Shown: positions 33,684 through 43,563, counted from the stretch's first letter. The stretch is DNA of 64,000 bases from Sporosarcina sp. Marseille-Q4943 (GCF_943736995.1 NZ_OX031157.1:806001-870000), one strand, 5' to 3'. Notes: generated from the letters alone by a model not told the origin. Made by a program: numbers and translations.

Positions 33684-34694
33684 CTATCGAGTTGAGCCTG
33701 AAAACTCGATCTGCTTACTATGTAACTTGTTCACCCACTCACTATTATTCCAAATCTTCGGGTCGTCAATTGTTAGATTTTCTCCACGCACCAAGAAATC
33801 ATAACTATCTTTTCCACCCGCATACCAATCTACAATAACTAATTTGCCGTTTATATTACGCACAAGAAATTCAACGCCTTCACCATAACCGCCTGTAAAT
33901 TTATGAATGTGCACAGGCAAGTGTAAATAGAGAAATCCTCCATCCGCATCATCCGTAAATTCCACTTCCCAAGCATCGTCAATCGCAATATCTTTCACCT
34001 TACCATCAAGATTGCCATACAAATTATATTGGGATCGAACTTTCTCTTCTGTGTACTGTTTAAGGTTTTCGTTTTCGATATATGCATCTAAGTCAATATC
34101 CGAGCCGTTCCAGATTGCTTTATAATAGTCATTCAGCGCGTTCACACACATTTCATAAGCCGTTTCAGAATCCTGAACAGAAAGTTCTCCTTCATTCTTA
34201 GCTATATATTTGGGGGGATCTTGTACTACATTCTCTTTCGTGCTGGGCGTTGTTTCTGTAATACGTTTTCCACCTGTTAAAATTGCAAATACAACTTCAG
34301 AGGATTTTTCAGACAATGATCCATAATTCGATTGTCCTTCAACTATAAGTTCTAACCTGTTACTATTTTGGTTTACCCAAACATTATGTTTGAATGAATT
34401 CAACGAGAAACGATAGTCTGGCGGCATTATATCCACTTTTACATTTTCTTGCCAGTCGGCATTTCCAAGTGCCGTAATAAGCGCCTCAACTTCAGTGGTA
34501 TCAATGATCTCATTTACTGTTTCATAATCATCGTCATGGTTTCTTTGTTCAACAAGTAAGGTGTTACCATCCCACGAATTGCTAAAAACTCGTTGTTTCG
34601 TTGAATCATTTTTGATGCCTCCACTTTCTGCATCCATACTACACCCAGCTAACACAATTCCAGCTATCGCAATAAAAATAAACATTCTTTTCAC
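33684..34694 (-). CDS. Lipoprotein, hypothetical
   Basis: 336 residues with lipobox VLAGCS (Cys about 18). Central region (TTEVEALITALGNADWQEN) and a C-terminal domain (ETAYEMCVNALNDYYKAIWNG, DIDLDAYIENENLKQYTEEKV) similar to extracytoplasmic NTF2-like folds. First gene of the group; 33 bases separate it from 32625. Confidence 0.75.
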   Translation of the reverse strand: MKRMFIFIAIAGIVLAGCSMDAESGGIKNDSTKQRVFSNSWDGNTLLVEQRNHDDDYETVNEIIDTTEVEALITALGNADWQENVKVDIMPPDYRFSLNSFKHNVWVNQNSNRLELIVEGQSNYGSLSEKSSEVVFAILTGGKRITETTPSTKENVVQDPPKYIAKNEGELSVQDSETAYEMCVNALNDYYKAIWNGSDIDLDAYIENENLKQYTEEKVRSQYNLYGNLDGKVKDIAIDDAWEVEFTDDADGGFLYLHLPVHIHKFTGGYGEGVEFLVRNINGKLVIVDWYAGGKDSYDFLVRGENLTIDDPKIWNNSEWVNKLHSKQIEFSGSTR

Positions 34695-34792
34695 AACATT
34701 GACTCACCTCATTTGAATAGACGCAATTAGTTGGAAAAAGTTACAACTCGTTCACATAAAATCTTTTATAGTTTCTTCAGTAAAAAGGCAAT

Positions 34793-34826
34793 AAACCGTA
34801 GCCAAAATCAAAATGGGCTGCGGTTT
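34793..34826 (-). terminator. Terminator of the EamA gene
   Basis: AAACCGTAGCC paired with GGCTGCGGTTT (one mismatch), T-rich on the minus strand. Confidence 0.7.
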
Positions 34827-34925
34827 GTTCATATCTTGATTGTTTCATGTTTCCAGTATTGGCCCCTCAACTCGTTTATAGTATTCATTTAGTAAATAAG
34901 AACTTATAAAATAAAGGTTGTCTAG

Positions 34926-35786
34926 CTACTTTAACTTAGCCGTCCAATTCACCATGAAGATGCCGATAAATATACAAACGCCACCAACTATTACGTTCCA
35001 TGCAATCGCTTCATCCAGTAATAACCAACCCGTGAGAACGCCGAAAAATGGGGCTAAAAACAAGAATGCACTTGTCTTGCCTGGGTCGCCTTTCTGTAAA
35101 AGGTAAAACCAGACGGCAAATTGTACGATTGAAGCCATGAATGCCAACCATAATAAAATGGCAATCGATAAAGGAGTAATTTGAAACGAAGGTTCCTCCA
35201 ATAGGAAACTGCCAACGAACAAAATCAAACCACCAAACAACATCTGATAAGCTGTTAACACCCATGTATTAATAGGACCGCCCCACTTTTTGATCAATAA
35301 CGTTCCGGCAGCCCAGGAAATGGCCGATAGAAAGCCATAAAGTGTTCCAATTTGAACGTCCACCTGTGCCCCGAGCGTAATACATACGCCAGCAAAACCT
35401 AAAATGACACCGAACCACTGCCGCCGACTATACGACACTTTCATGAAAAGGGTTCCAAATATGACAACTAAAAGTGGATTCGTAAAAGTTAAGATGGATG
35501 ATTGCCCCGCTGTAATCGTGCGTAAGCTGACGAAGATACATCCCATGACACCCGCCGTTTGAAAAGCTCCAATGAGCGCTATCTTCAGCCAATCCGACAC
35601 CTGTTTCGGATGAGCGAACTTTAAACACTTTACAATAATCGCCATAATGACCCCTGCTATGAGGAAACGCAGTGCAACCAACATGATCGGTGTAGCGTAA
35701 GCCAATCCAATCTTTCCGATTGTAAAAGCAGACCCCATTAATGATGTTGTCAATAGGACTAAAAAGCCCAATAGCCACTTGTTCAT
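34926..35786 (-). CDS. EamA/DMT family transporter
   Basis: 286 residues, ten membrane helices in two EamA repeats (GSAFTIGKIGL in helix 1; AISWAAGTLLIKKWG in the middle). Exports metabolites or drugs; substrate unknown. ATG at 35786 with AAGGAG upstream replaces the frame's earlier start. Confidence 0.9.
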   Translation of the reverse strand: MNKWLLGFLVLLTTSLMGSAFTIGKIGLAYATPIMLVALRFLIAGVIMAIIVKCLKFAHPKQVSDWLKIALIGAFQTAGVMGCIFVSLRTITAGQSSILTFTNPLLVVIFGTLFMKVSYSRRQWFGVILGFAGVCITLGAQVDVQIGTLYGFLSAISWAAGTLLIKKWGGPINTWVLTAYQMLFGGLILFVGSFLLEEPSFQITPLSIAILLWLAFMASIVQFAVWFYLLQKGDPGKTSAFLFLAPFFGVLTGWLLLDEAIAWNVIVGGVCIFIGIFMVNWTAKLK

Positions 35787-35965
35787 AATGGTAGTCTCCT
35801 TCAAAAACGCTCCTAATTTTGAAAGTTTATAAGTTTCGTATAACGAGTATAGCATGTAAAGGTAGGAAGTAGATGGGCTAAGCAATTGCTAAAAACCGTA
35901 TGGACGTTACAATATTATCATTGGCCTTAATAAGCAATTGACATGATTGAGGAGGAAGAATAACG

Positions 35966-36355
35966 ATGTCTTATCTATATTTAGCACTTTCTATATCTCT
36001 AGAGCTTATTGGCACATCATTGTTAAAAGCCTCTGAGGGATTTTCGAAACTATTCCCGACACTCGGGGTTATCGTAGCTTTCATTAGCTGCTTTTTCTTT
36101 TTATCGTTGTCGCTGAAAACTATTCCTTTAAATACTGCCTATGCCATTTGGTCAGGAATTGGAATTGTTGCGACGGTAATTATTTCAGTTATTATTTGGA
36201 AAGAAAAAATTAACTTGGCTAGCATTATAGGAATAACACTTATACTTGTTGGAGTGACAATCTTGAACTTATTTGGACCGGGGCATAACGAATCGAGTAG
36301 TGCCGATAAAACAAGTGAACCTTCAGTAGGTATAAGTGATAGTACGCATAACTGA
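35966..36355 (+). CDS. SMR family multidrug efflux protein
   Basis: 129 residues: four helices with the essential Glu in SISLELIGTSLLKASEGF (residue about 13) and AYAIWSGIGIV, as in QacC/EmrE. A hydrophilic C-terminal extension of about 25 residues is longer than usual. Exports cationic compounds by proton exchange, normally as a dimer. GAGGAGGAAGAATAACG upstream. Confidence 0.92.
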   Translation: MSYLYLALSISLELIGTSLLKASEGFSKLFPTLGVIVAFISCFFFLSLSLKTIPLNTAYAIWSGIGIVATVIISVIIWKEKINLASIIGITLILVGVTILNLFGPGHNESSSADKTSEPSVGISDSTHN

Positions 36356-36399
36356 CGAATGGGTGCATTTGTAAGTTAGCAATGCATCGGTAGGTAAAG

Positions 36400-36456
36400 A
36401 TTCAACAAAATGGACGTAAATCCTATAATGGATTTACGCCCTCTTTAGTGTATTTC
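36400..36456 (-). repeat. Outlying class iv array repeat
   Basis: GGCGTAAATCC-type hairpin (GGACGTAAATCC with GGATTTACGCC) between TTCAACAAAA and CTCTTTAG; same class as R4. Confidence 0.7.
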
Positions 36457-36508
36457 ACCAATCTGGTCCATCATCACTGTCTGCCACATTGAGTTTAAAT
36501 GATTTAGG
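36455..36508 (-). pseudogene. 3' tail of a paralogue of the 18169 cassette gene
   Basis: 18 codons ending FKLNVADSDDGPDW and TGA, nearly identical to the end of the gene at 18169, with the same class iv repeat after it. The 5' part is missing and the tail starts immediately after the stop of the lipoprotein gene at 36509. Confidence 0.75.
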
Positions 36509-36847
36509 TTATTGGTTGGAAAACCCTTTCCCTACAACAGTTTCCTTGTCTAAATCCACGAAAACAATAAGTTTCCCCAAAGATTCTGTCTCTGTATTAT
36601 TAAAAGTGATAGAATAAATTTCATCTTTGTCATAGTCCTTATCGATCAAATGTTTAATTTCATCATTAACAGCTATTTTCTTAACTACTGAATCTTTAGG
36701 GCTTGCTGGAATTAATGCCTTTTCTTCATTCGTTAGACTATTAAACGCTGCCAACTCAATCGGAATAGAGGAATCATTAGCTCGGGATGTATTACAACCT
36801 GATAAAAACAAGAGTGTAACAAAGGTAATTACTAAAAACTTTTTCAT
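36509..36847 (-). CDS. Small lipoprotein
   Basis: 112 residues; signal MKKFLVITFVTLLFLSGC with lipobox. The mature part is short and acidic-basic, ending KETVVGKGFSNQ. No family recognised. ATG at 36847. Its stop abuts the foreign gene tail at 36455-36508, so its own downstream sequence has been replaced. Confidence 0.72.
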   Translation of the reverse strand: MKKFLVITFVTLLFLSGCNTSRANDSSIPIELAAFNSLTNEEKALIPASPKDSVVKKIAVNDEIKHLIDKDYDKDEIYSITFNNTETESLGKLIVFVDLDKETVVGKGFSNQ

Positions 36848-36995
36848 ACTCTTCCGCCACCTTATAACAACAAGTTTCGAACCATTACCAATGTCACCAG
36901 GCGGTACATCAGCAGCTTTAAAACGCACACTGTATAATCCACAATCTTAGCATCCAGTGAAAACCATAAGTCCAAGAAGTTATTCCCTTGCAAAG

Positions 36996-37151
36996 TTAAT
37001 ATTTTCCCTCTTTCTTTTTAACTCCGTACCCCAAGAAAACCCCAATCAATAGTGCAAACAAAAAATTCCCATCAAAATTTTTGGTAATGAAGCTTATGAC
37101 TAACCAAGCGAACAGAATTCCTGCAATCAATGAAATCATAGTTTTAGACAT
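36996..37151 (-). CDS. 51-residue membrane protein
   Basis: ATG at 37151 with GGAGTG upstream, 51 codons, TAA. Two hydrophobic helices (MISLIAGILFAWLVISF and FLFALLIGVFLGYG) separated by ITKNFDGN and a basic tail KKKEGKY. No family recognised. Confidence 0.6.
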   Translation of the reverse strand: MSKTMISLIAGILFAWLVISFITKNFDGNFLFALLIGVFLGYGVKKKEGKY

Positions 37152-37223
37152 TTTATTGCACTCCTTATACGGCCCTTTTTTGAACGCATTAGATCGGCAA
37201 TCATGCCCAATCTACAATATTGG

Positions 37224-37664
37224 TCAACGAATAAATGCCGCTTCCTTTTTTGAAAGAGCATCCTCTAACCATTGAGGGTGCATTGTTAACAAATCTTCTG
37301 GTAAGTTGTCCTGTGCAAAAAATTTAATTTCAAGCGATTCATCTGAATTACACTTAAGTTCCCCACCTGTAATTTCAGCAAGAAAACAAGTCGTTATAAA
37401 ATGCACCGTCTTGCCATTTGGATAATTGAAAACTTGTGACTCCGGATCGGAATAAACACCGATCAGCTTTTTAATTCTTATATCTAAATTTGTCTCTTCT
37501 TTTACTTCTCTCATGACTGCTTCAGACACTGTTTCACCAATCTCCACATGTCCTGAAGGGATTCCCCACAAGCCTACATCAGCTCTTTTTTGTAAGAGAA
37601 CTTGATTCTCTTGATTCAAAATAATGACAGCGACTCCAGCTTTTAAATCATCAATTTTCTTCAA
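37224..37664 (-). CDS. Nudix hydrolase
   Basis: About 146 residues. Complete Nudix box GHVEIGETVSEAVMREVKEE then TNL (residues about 37-59). TTG at 37664 has AGAAAGGAG seven bases upstream; the frame's first codon (37733) has no site. Hydrolyses a nucleotide-type pyrophosphate, identity unknown. Confidence 0.92.
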   Translation of the reverse strand: MKKIDDLKAGVAVIILNQENQVLLQKRADVGLWGIPSGHVEIGETVSEAVMREVKEETNLDIRIKKLIGVYSDPESQVFNYPNGKTVHFITTCFLAEITGGELKCNSDESLEIKFFAQDNLPEDLLTMHPQWLEDALSKKEAAFIR

Positions 37665-37865
37665 ATCTAAACTCCTTTCTACTAGAAAACGGCCCGTTTG
37701 ATTTTTTATTGAATAGTACTTAGTATCCCGCAATTAGTATAACACTTCTGATTATTAAAAGACGGACGTAGTCAATGCACCCTTCCATCCATTGGCACGG
37801 TAAGTACAAGTAGTCCGAATCCCAATTCTCCATGTATACTTTAGGAAAGGAGTCGTGATGTCGTC

Positions 37866-38630
37866 ATGTGTTTGATTAATTTTCATTTCCAGAACCATCC
37901 GAATTACCGATTGATCGTAGCAGCAAACCGGGACGAGTTTTATGAGCGCCCGACTGCTCCGGCACATTTTTGGGAAGATAAGCCCTATCTGTTGGCGGGG
38001 AGGGATTTATCACAGCGTGGGACATGGCTCGGTGTCACGAAAAACGGTCGTTTTGCGGCATTGACCAATTACAGGGATGCTTCTGAACAAACGAAAGACG
38101 TCCGGTCCCGCGGTGAGATCGTGACCGGTTTCCTCGATTCTACTGTGGCAGCCGCTGAATTTCTGACATCCTTGCAACAGAAGCGAGCCGAGTATGCCGG
38201 TTTTAATGTAATTGTCGGCACTGCAGATGAGTTGTTCTATTACTCCAATATTGAAAATGAAGTGAAGAAGATTCTTCCGGGGACTCATGGACTGTCCAAC
38301 CATTTTCTCGACACGCCGTGGCCGAAGGTGGTAAAAGGGAAAACAGGTATCCGAAAGCTCGTCGAACAAAACCGCGTCATCGAGCTAGAAGAACTATTCG
38401 ATGTGCTGCAGGATGCCGAACCGTTTCCGGACGAGCAACTTCCCAATACGGGAGTCGGCGAACAATGGGAACGGGTACTCTCTCCCCTATTCATCAAATC
38501 GGATCAGTACGGCACTCGCTCCTCGACAGTCCTGCTCATCGATCACGAGAATAACATCACCTTCGTGGAACGGACGTATCGGGACGGAGAATTTATTGAA
38601 GACCATACATTCTCGTTTCTGATGGAGTAA
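37866..38630 (+). CDS. NRDE family protein (TANGO2-like)
   Basis: 254 residues beginning MCLINF, with the family-defining VAANRDEFYERPT (about residue 18), GTWLGVTKNGRFAALTNYR (about 51) and GLSNHFLDTPWPKV. The N-terminal Cys suggests an Ntn-hydrolase-like fold. Function poorly understood; eukaryotic TANGO2 relates to lipid and haem handling. GAAAGGAGTCGTGATGTC upstream. Confidence 0.93.
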   Translation: MCLINFHFQNHPNYRLIVAANRDEFYERPTAPAHFWEDKPYLLAGRDLSQRGTWLGVTKNGRFAALTNYRDASEQTKDVRSRGEIVTGFLDSTVAAAEFLTSLQQKRAEYAGFNVIVGTADELFYYSNIENEVKKILPGTHGLSNHFLDTPWPKVVKGKTGIRKLVEQNRVIELEELFDVLQDAEPFPDEQLPNTGVGEQWERVLSPLFIKSDQYGTRSSTVLLIDHENNITFVERTYRDGEFIEDHTFSFLME

Positions 38631-38757
38631 CCCCATGTAGTTTTCATATTATCTAATGAAGATGAGATTCCGGGGAATATATATGTGTAGCAAATTAAAA
38701 TAAATGGTACAATCTTATGATGAGCAAAGGATTTTGCATGCAACAGGAGGATACAAA

Positions 38758-39735
38758 ATGAGTAACGAAGATAATTTTTGGCTAGATTTACCGAAGCCGT
38801 TTTTTATATTAGCGCCAATGGAAGATGTGACAGACGTTGTGTTTCGTCACGTCATCAGTGAAGCGGCACGACCTGACGTATTTTTCACGGAGTTTACGAA
38901 TACGGAGAGCTACTGCCATCCAGAAGGAAGAGACAGTGTGCGCGGTCGCTTGACGTTCACGGAAGATGAACAGCCGATTGTCGCCCATATTTGGGGCGAT
39001 AAGCCTGAGTTCTTTAAACAGATGAGCATCGATATGAAAAAACTCGGTTTCCGTGGCATCGATTTAAACATGGGATGCCCAGTGCAAAACGTTGCAGCAA
39101 ACGGAAAAGGCGCCGGATTAATACGCCGACCGGAAGTTGCGGCAGAGATCATTCAAGCGGCTAAAGCCGGTGGATTGCCAGTCAGCGTGAAAACAAGACT
39201 AGGGTACATCGAAGTCGATGAATGGCGCGAATGGTTAGGACATGTATTGAAGCAAGACATTGCAAACTTGTCCATTCACTTGCGTACACGAAAAGAAATG
39301 AGTAAAGTAGCTGCCCATTGGGAACTCATTCCTGAAATCAAAAAATTACGGGATGAAATAGCTCCAAATACGTTGTTAACGATCAACGGCGATATTCCTG
39401 ACCGCGCAACAGGCATGAAACTAGTCGAACAATACGGCGTTGATGGCGTCATGATCGGCCGCGGCGTATTCTCGAATCCATTCGCTTTCGAGAAAGAACC
39501 GAGAGAGCATAGTGTGAAAGAGTATCTGGATTTACTGCTTTTACAATTGGATTTGCACGATAAATATTCAACAGAAGACGAACCGCGTCCTTTCAAACCG
39601 CTTCTTCGCTTTTTCAAGATTTATATTCGCGGATTTAGAGGCGCTGCTGAATTGAGAAACGATTTGATGAATACGAAATCGACGGATGAGGTACGGCGTT
39701 TAGTGAAGGAAGTCATGGAAAGGGAATTGGATTAA
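38758..39735 (+). CDS. tRNA-dihydrouridine synthase
   Basis: 325 residues. FMN TIM-barrel signatures [12 protein letters not shown] (about residue 18), [20 protein letters not shown] (about 100) with the conserved Cys, VKTRLGY and GVMIGRG. Reduces uridine to dihydrouridine in the tRNA D-loop. ATG at 38758 has AGGAGG six bases upstream; the frame extends back to 38704 without support. The short spacing after NRDE suggests its own promoter. Confidence 0.93.
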   Translation: MSNEDNFWLDLPKPFFILAPMEDVTDVVFRHVISEAARPDVFFTEFTNTESYCHPEGRDSVRGRLTFTEDEQPIVAHIWGDKPEFFKQMSIDMKKLGFRGIDLNMGCPVQNVAANGKGAGLIRRPEVAAEIIQAAKAGGLPVSVKTRLGYIEVDEWREWLGHVLKQDIANLSIHLRTRKEMSKVAAHWELIPEIKKLRDEIAPNTLLTINGDIPDRATGMKLVEQYGVDGVMIGRGVFSNPFAFEKEPREHSVKEYLDLLLLQLDLHDKYSTEDEPRPFKPLLRFFKIYIRGFRGAAELRNDLMNTKSTDEVRRLVKEVMERELD

Positions 39736-39742
39736 ATCAAAA

Positions 39743-39776
39743 AGAGGCTGAAAAATGATATCATTTTTCAGCCTCT
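39743..39776. terminator. Bidirectional terminator
   Basis: 34-base near-perfect palindrome AGAGGCTGAAAAATGA with its complement, T-rich outside, between converging genes. Confidence 0.92.
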
Positions 39777-39794
39777 CTTTTTTTCTTTAGCCGA

Positions 39795-41048
39795 TTACAT
39801 CTTTTGGAACTTAAAAGAAGATTGCATAGAAACCTCTTTACCTTCTTTACGTTCTTTCGCGTATTCAGCTGTAGCTGTAAACAGTACGTCAGAAGATGAA
39901 TTCAATGCAGTTTCACAAGAATCTTGAATAACCCCGATGATAAACCCAACGCCTACAACTTGCATTGCAATATCATTGGGAACTCCAAATAAACTACATG
40001 CGAGTGGAATAAGTAAAAGTGATCCACCTGCAACACCTGATGCGCCTGCTGCAGAGACCGCCGCCACAACACACAGCATAAGCGAAGTCAAAATGTCCAC
40101 TTCAATTCCAAGCGTATGAACAGTTGCAAGAGTTAATACCGCAATCGTAACAGCCGCACCGGCCATATTGATTGTTGCACCTAGTGGGATTGAGACTGCA
40201 TAAGTATCCTCATCTAAACCAAGTTTTTCTGCTAATTTCATATTGACTGGAATATTTGCAGCAGAACTACGTGTAAAGAATGCGGTGATTCCACTTTCTC
40301 TTAACACCATGAAAACAAGTGGATATGGATTTTTGCGCGTATAAACATATACAATGAGCGGATTCACGACAAATGCGATAAACAACATGCATCCGACTAA
40401 AATCAGTATTAATCTACCGTAAACTAGTAAAGCAGAAAAACCAGTCGATACAATTGAACTAAAAACAAGACCCATAATCCCGAACGGCGCCAAATTAATG
40501 ACCCATTGTACCACTTTCGTGATGGCATCCGAAAAACTACCTAGCATATCTTTCGTACTTTGTTTTGCATGTTTTAAAGCAAGTCCCAAAACAATTGCCC
40601 ACATTAAGATACCTAGATAGTTGGCATTGATTAATGCATCAATTGGATTTGCAACTAGGTTAAATAGTAATGTCTGCAAAACTTCCACAATACCTTCTGG
40701 AGGAGAAAGGTCTTCTGCTCCTGTTGCCAGTGTTAGTGTAACTGGGAACATAAAGCTTGCAACTACTGCGACAGCCCCAGCTAGCAATGTACCGATCGCA
40801 TATAGTCCAAGTATCGATTTCATGTTCGTTTTCGTACCACTCTTATGGGCGGCTATCGCATGCATCACTAAGAATAAAACTAATACAGGTGCAACCGCTT
40901 TCAATGCACCGACAAATAACGAACCTAGAATGGATACCCCACTAGCTGCATTGGGAACGGTTAAAGCTAAAATCACACCAACAATAATCCCAATAACGAT
41001 CCTTTTTACTAGACTCACTTGATTCCATTTAGTAACTAAATTTTTCAT
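39795..41048 (-). CDS. sstT: Serine/threonine:sodium symporter
   Basis: 417 residues, DAACS family length. [19 protein letters not shown] and [17 protein letters not shown] are the re-entrant loop and helix signatures of SstT. Imports L-serine and L-threonine with Na+. ATG at 41048 is preceded by GGAGGAAGGGAA. Single gene. Confidence 0.9.
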   Translation of the reverse strand: MKNLVTKWNQVSLVKRIVIGIIVGVILALTVPNAASGVSILGSLFVGALKAVAPVLVLFLVMHAIAAHKSGTKTNMKSILGLYAIGTLLAGAVAVVASFMFPVTLTLATGAEDLSPPEGIVEVLQTLLFNLVANPIDALINANYLGILMWAIVLGLALKHAKQSTKDMLGSFSDAITKVVQWVINLAPFGIMGLVFSSIVSTGFSALLVYGRLILILVGCMLFIAFVVNPLIVYVYTRKNPYPLVFMVLRESGITAFFTRSSAANIPVNMKLAEKLGLDEDTYAVSIPLGATINMAGAAVTIAVLTLATVHTLGIEVDILTSLMLCVVAAVSAAGASGVAGGSLLLIPLACSLFGVPNDIAMQVVGVGFIIGVIQDSCETALNSSSDVLFTATAEYAKERKEGKEVSMQSSFKFQKM

Positions 41049-41293
41049 TTCCCTTCCTCCGAAATCTTCTGAATTTATAAAACATACACAATCCCTTCTC
41101 CCCACCAGAGTAGAGTTGATGCTTTATTTTACACAATCTTTTTAGAATTGTGAAGCACATTTTTATCATTGGCATGTTTGGGAGTTTTTTACAATAGAGG
41201 AAGTGGATTAAAATTAGTAGAGTTATACGAGGTTGATGACGTAAGTAGGAATCTCCCCATCTAATTTATAAATCCATTATATCTACTGTTAGA

Positions 41294-41334
41294 ACGAAAA
41301 GGAACCCGACCTTGTAAGTGGTCGAATTCCTTTT
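41294..41334 (-). terminator. Terminator left by the lost aldehyde dehydrogenase gene
   Basis: AAAAGGAA and GACC pair with GGTC and TTCCTTTT across a small loop; T run available on both strands. Confidence 0.65.
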
Positions 41335-41378
41335 TTCCGCTAGAGAAATGTAGTCATTTAAAATAAATCCAAGTTGAG

Positions 41379-41522
41379 TTATTCGAGCGAAACATAGACA
41401 CTTTTAACTTCTGTATAGTTATCAAGTGCATATGAACCTAATTCACGTCCAATACCCGATTGTTTAAACCCACCGAAAGGCGTTGCGACATCGAATACTT
41501 GGTAGCAGTTTACCCAAACCGC
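41379..41522 (-). pseudogene. 3' remnant of an aldehyde dehydrogenase gene
   Basis: 47 codons ending in [23 protein letters not shown] then [19 protein letters not shown], the unmistakable C-terminus of betaine/aldehyde dehydrogenases. The 5' 90 percent is gone. Upstream is joined an unrelated start (ATG ATG GAA ACA GTC at 41550, MMETVEDKL, with GGGAGGTGGA site), out of frame, so a deletion fused two genes near 41522. Confidence 0.85.
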
Positions 41523-41583
41523 GAGTCAACTTGTCCTCGACTGTTTCCATCATTCCACCTCCCTTATGACCCATCTAAATACT

Positions 41584-41624
41584 TTCTGATTATTGGTAAT
41601 ACGATTCGTTGCATAAAAGGTTTC
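41584..41624 (-). promoter_or_regulatory. Recurring upstream motif, copy b
   Basis: Gene-strand GAATCGTATTACCAATAATC, about 35 bases before the truncated MMETVEDKL start. Confidence 0.45.
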
Positions 41625-41724
41625 AAAGAACATTCAAGCAAATTGCCCATAATACATAAAACTGGCACAGATCCTTGGTCAGGAAATGTGCCAGCTGATT
41701 GACAAGTATACTTTTACCTCTATT

Positions 41725-42138
41725 TTAAGAAATAGATACAGCTATTAATTCTTTATATTCTTCAACGTCATCGAATTGAGGTGGGAACGTGACTGGTACA
41801 TCATCAAGATTTATCATTTTAATCGGGTTTCCATCATTTAATTTTTTTATCGTCATGTAAAATGTGTTATCTTTCGTTAAGTCAATCGTAAACTCTTGAT
41901 GATCACTTGTCATGAGATATTTGCCAGTTTCAATCTCTTCAAAGGTTCCTCTGTCAACTTCCCTGTTGTCAATATATTCAACAAAAACGTTATCATTGTG
42001 GTGAATTGTGATTTGAATGTGATAACCATTCACATGCGTTTCGCTTTGATAGAAGCCTTTCAATTTAGGTTGGGTATTACATCCTGTCAAAACCAAAATA
42101 ACCATCGATAATAACGTGGTAATAATTATATTCCTCAC
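41725..42138 (-). CDS. Small lipoprotein (cassette-like)
   Basis: 137 residues from GTG at 42138 (GGGGGATATGG upstream): MRNIIITTLLSMVILVLTGC signal with lipobox, then a beta-rich domain (GYHIQITIHHNDNVFVEY). No family recognised. Groups with the following small membrane genes. Confidence 0.68.
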   Translation of the reverse strand: MRNIIITTLLSMVILVLTGCNTQPKLKGFYQSETHVNGYHIQITIHHNDNVFVEYIDNREVDRGTFEEIETGKYLMTSDHQEFTIDLTKDNTFYMTIKKLNDGNPIKMINLDDVPVTFPPQFDDVEEYKELIAVSIS

Positions 42139-42157
42139 CCATATCCCCCTATTAGTT

Positions 42158-42487
42158 TCATTGGAACCATCCCGTAAACCAACCAAAACCAGTCATTGCT
42201 ATAAGAGCAGTAATTAAAAGAAATAAAAAGCCACCGATCAAAATCAATAGTGAATATAACCCATACTTTAGTGGTTTCGTTAACTTTCTTTCCAAAGCAA
42301 TGGCTATCAAGAATGAGCCTAGCGCGATACCAAACCCATTAATAATGCTAAGACCGTTATCTGTAAGTACATATAGTCTTACACTCGAGAAATCAGATAT
42401 GATTTGGATTAATAATAAGGTAACAAAAATGTAAAAAATCCCTGTAAACAATGTGATAAACGTATTTTTAATCGCTAACATTGTCAT
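42158..42487 (-). CDS. Small membrane protein
   Basis: 109 residues, three helices (about 8-28, 42-62, 72-97). No family recognised. AAGGAG upstream of ATG ACA ATG. Same strand as the lipoprotein at 41725, 20 bases apart. Confidence 0.68.
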   Translation of the reverse strand: MTMLAIKNTFITLFTGIFYIFVTLLLIQIISDFSSVRLYVLTDNGLSIINGFGIALGSFLIAIALERKLTKPLKYGLYSLLILIGGFLFLLITALIAMTGFGWFTGWFQ

Positions 42488-42504
42488 CGCAAATTACTCC
42501 TTAA

Positions 42505-42612
42505 TTGTTCAACGTATCTGCTTCGTTAAACATTCTGTTTTTGCAATATGGACCTTTTATAACAGAAGTGCGCTGCTCCTTACGAACAATCGCGCCTGTT
42601 AGCGGAAGAAAA
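42505..42612 (-). repeat. Outlying degenerate array repeat R24
   Basis: TTGTTCAAC and TCTGCTTCGTTAAAC match the right core; CAGAAGTGCGCTGCTC middle; CGCCTGTTAGCGGAAG matches the left core and contains the stop of the DUF6366 gene. Confidence 0.6.
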
Positions 42613-42790
42613 CAGAATTTATTACAACGGCTAAGATTAATAAAAGAATTATTATGCCAGTACCCTTCCAACCTAAACCACCGACCAAATCAGACAGGTT
42701 ACTTCCGTGAATACTGCTTGATGGATGTTTTAATTCTCTTTGTCTAAGTCTTTCCCTTCTTACTTCGGGAGTTTCGTTATTTCTGCTCAA
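42599..42790 (-). CDS. DUF6366-like small membrane protein
   Basis: 63 residues: an N-terminal charged helix (NNETPEVRRERLRQRELKHP), a linker SNLSDLVGGLGWKGTG, then one membrane helix IIILLLILAVVI. This matches DUF6366-type Bacillota proteins of unknown function. The stop codon lies in repeat motif CTAACAGG. Confidence 0.68.
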   Translation of the reverse strand: MSRNNETPEVRRERLRQRELKHPSSSIHGSNLSDLVGGLGWKGTGIIILLLILAVVINSVFFR

Positions 42791-42808
42791 TTTCTCACCC
42801 CAAAGAAT

Positions 42809-42840
42809 TTGATTCCGCAGTTTGACCCGTTTGTTAAAAG
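42809..42840 (-). repeat. Outlying degenerate array repeat R25 (left-core fragment)
   Basis: GACCCGTTTGTTAAAAG resembles CACCCGTTAGTTGAAG and holds the stop of the 94-residue gene. Confidence 0.4.
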
Positions 42841-43118
42841 ATATTTTTTAACCAAGTCAATATATAAACCAACAAAAAGGGTTCAAACCAGACAAGGAAT
42901 AATAAAATGACGAAAAAGGATACAACAGAAATTACTTTCATTGCACCTTTTTCGTTTTTTGAGAAAGCGATAAAACTAAAAATCACTCCAAATAATAAAA
43001 GTATAAATCCTATGAGAACGATAGGTTCGATTATGTCTAGTGAAATCCAATTCATCACAAGTGCCAGTGATCCAAATGCTATAAAGCCAATCGACCAAAT
43101 ACTAAAAGGCTTTTCCAA
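42834..43118 (-). CDS. Small three-helix membrane protein
   Basis: 94 residues with hydrophobic segments about 7-22, 30-50 and 60-85. TTG start with AAGGGGG upstream. No family recognised. Stop codon within a repeat-like motif. Confidence 0.62.
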   Translation of the reverse strand: MEKPFSIWSIGFIAFGSLALVMNWISLDIIEPIVLIGFILLLFGVIFSFIAFSKNEKGAMKVISVVSFFVILLFLVWFEPFLLVYILTWLKNIF

Positions 43119-43178
43119 GTTGGTACAACCCCCTTACTCCGTTGAGTTTGAAATGGTGCCCTTCAGGCAATTCACTTA

Positions 43179-43493
43179 TCATTTCTTCTCATTCCTTTTC
43201 CATTTCGCATAATTGTAGCCGACGTCTAATAAAAGCAGGGAAAAGAAAAATACTCCAATGATTATATACTCATTTGACGTTAAATCACTAAACCAATAAA
43301 AAGCGATATATATTAGGGATACAATTGGAACTGCCCAAACGGCACGTATGAATCTCCTTCTATAAGTTAATCGATAATAATTTAGTACAAACCCTTTATC
43401 CTTTTTTTCTTTATCCTTATATATAATCGACATAATCGTACTAACAATAAAGACCGCTATCATAGGCGGAATAATATACGGTAAAATATTCAA
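43179..43493 (-). CDS. Small membrane protein
   Basis: 104 residues: three helices (about 4-22, 50-67, 75-90) with basic loop YKDKEKKDKG. TTG start with GGGGGGAGTATA upstream. Conserved upstream motif copy c lies 70 bases before it. Confidence 0.65.
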   Translation of the reverse strand: MNILPYIIPPMIAVFIVSTIMSIIYKDKEKKDKGFVLNYYRLTYRRRFIRAVWAVPIVSLIYIAFYWFSDLTSNEYIIIGVFFFSLLLLDVGYNYAKWKRNEKK

Positions 43494-43563
43494 TATACTC
43501 CCCCCTAGTAATAAAGCGCCAGTATTCTGGATTATGGTGCCAATGTGATTTCCCTCTCGTGAA

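Noticed and set aside
43133..43155. Another array repeat at the end of the 43179 gene
   Set aside because: CTTACTCCGTTGAGTTTGAA resembles the core only faintly and the rest of the repeat is missing.
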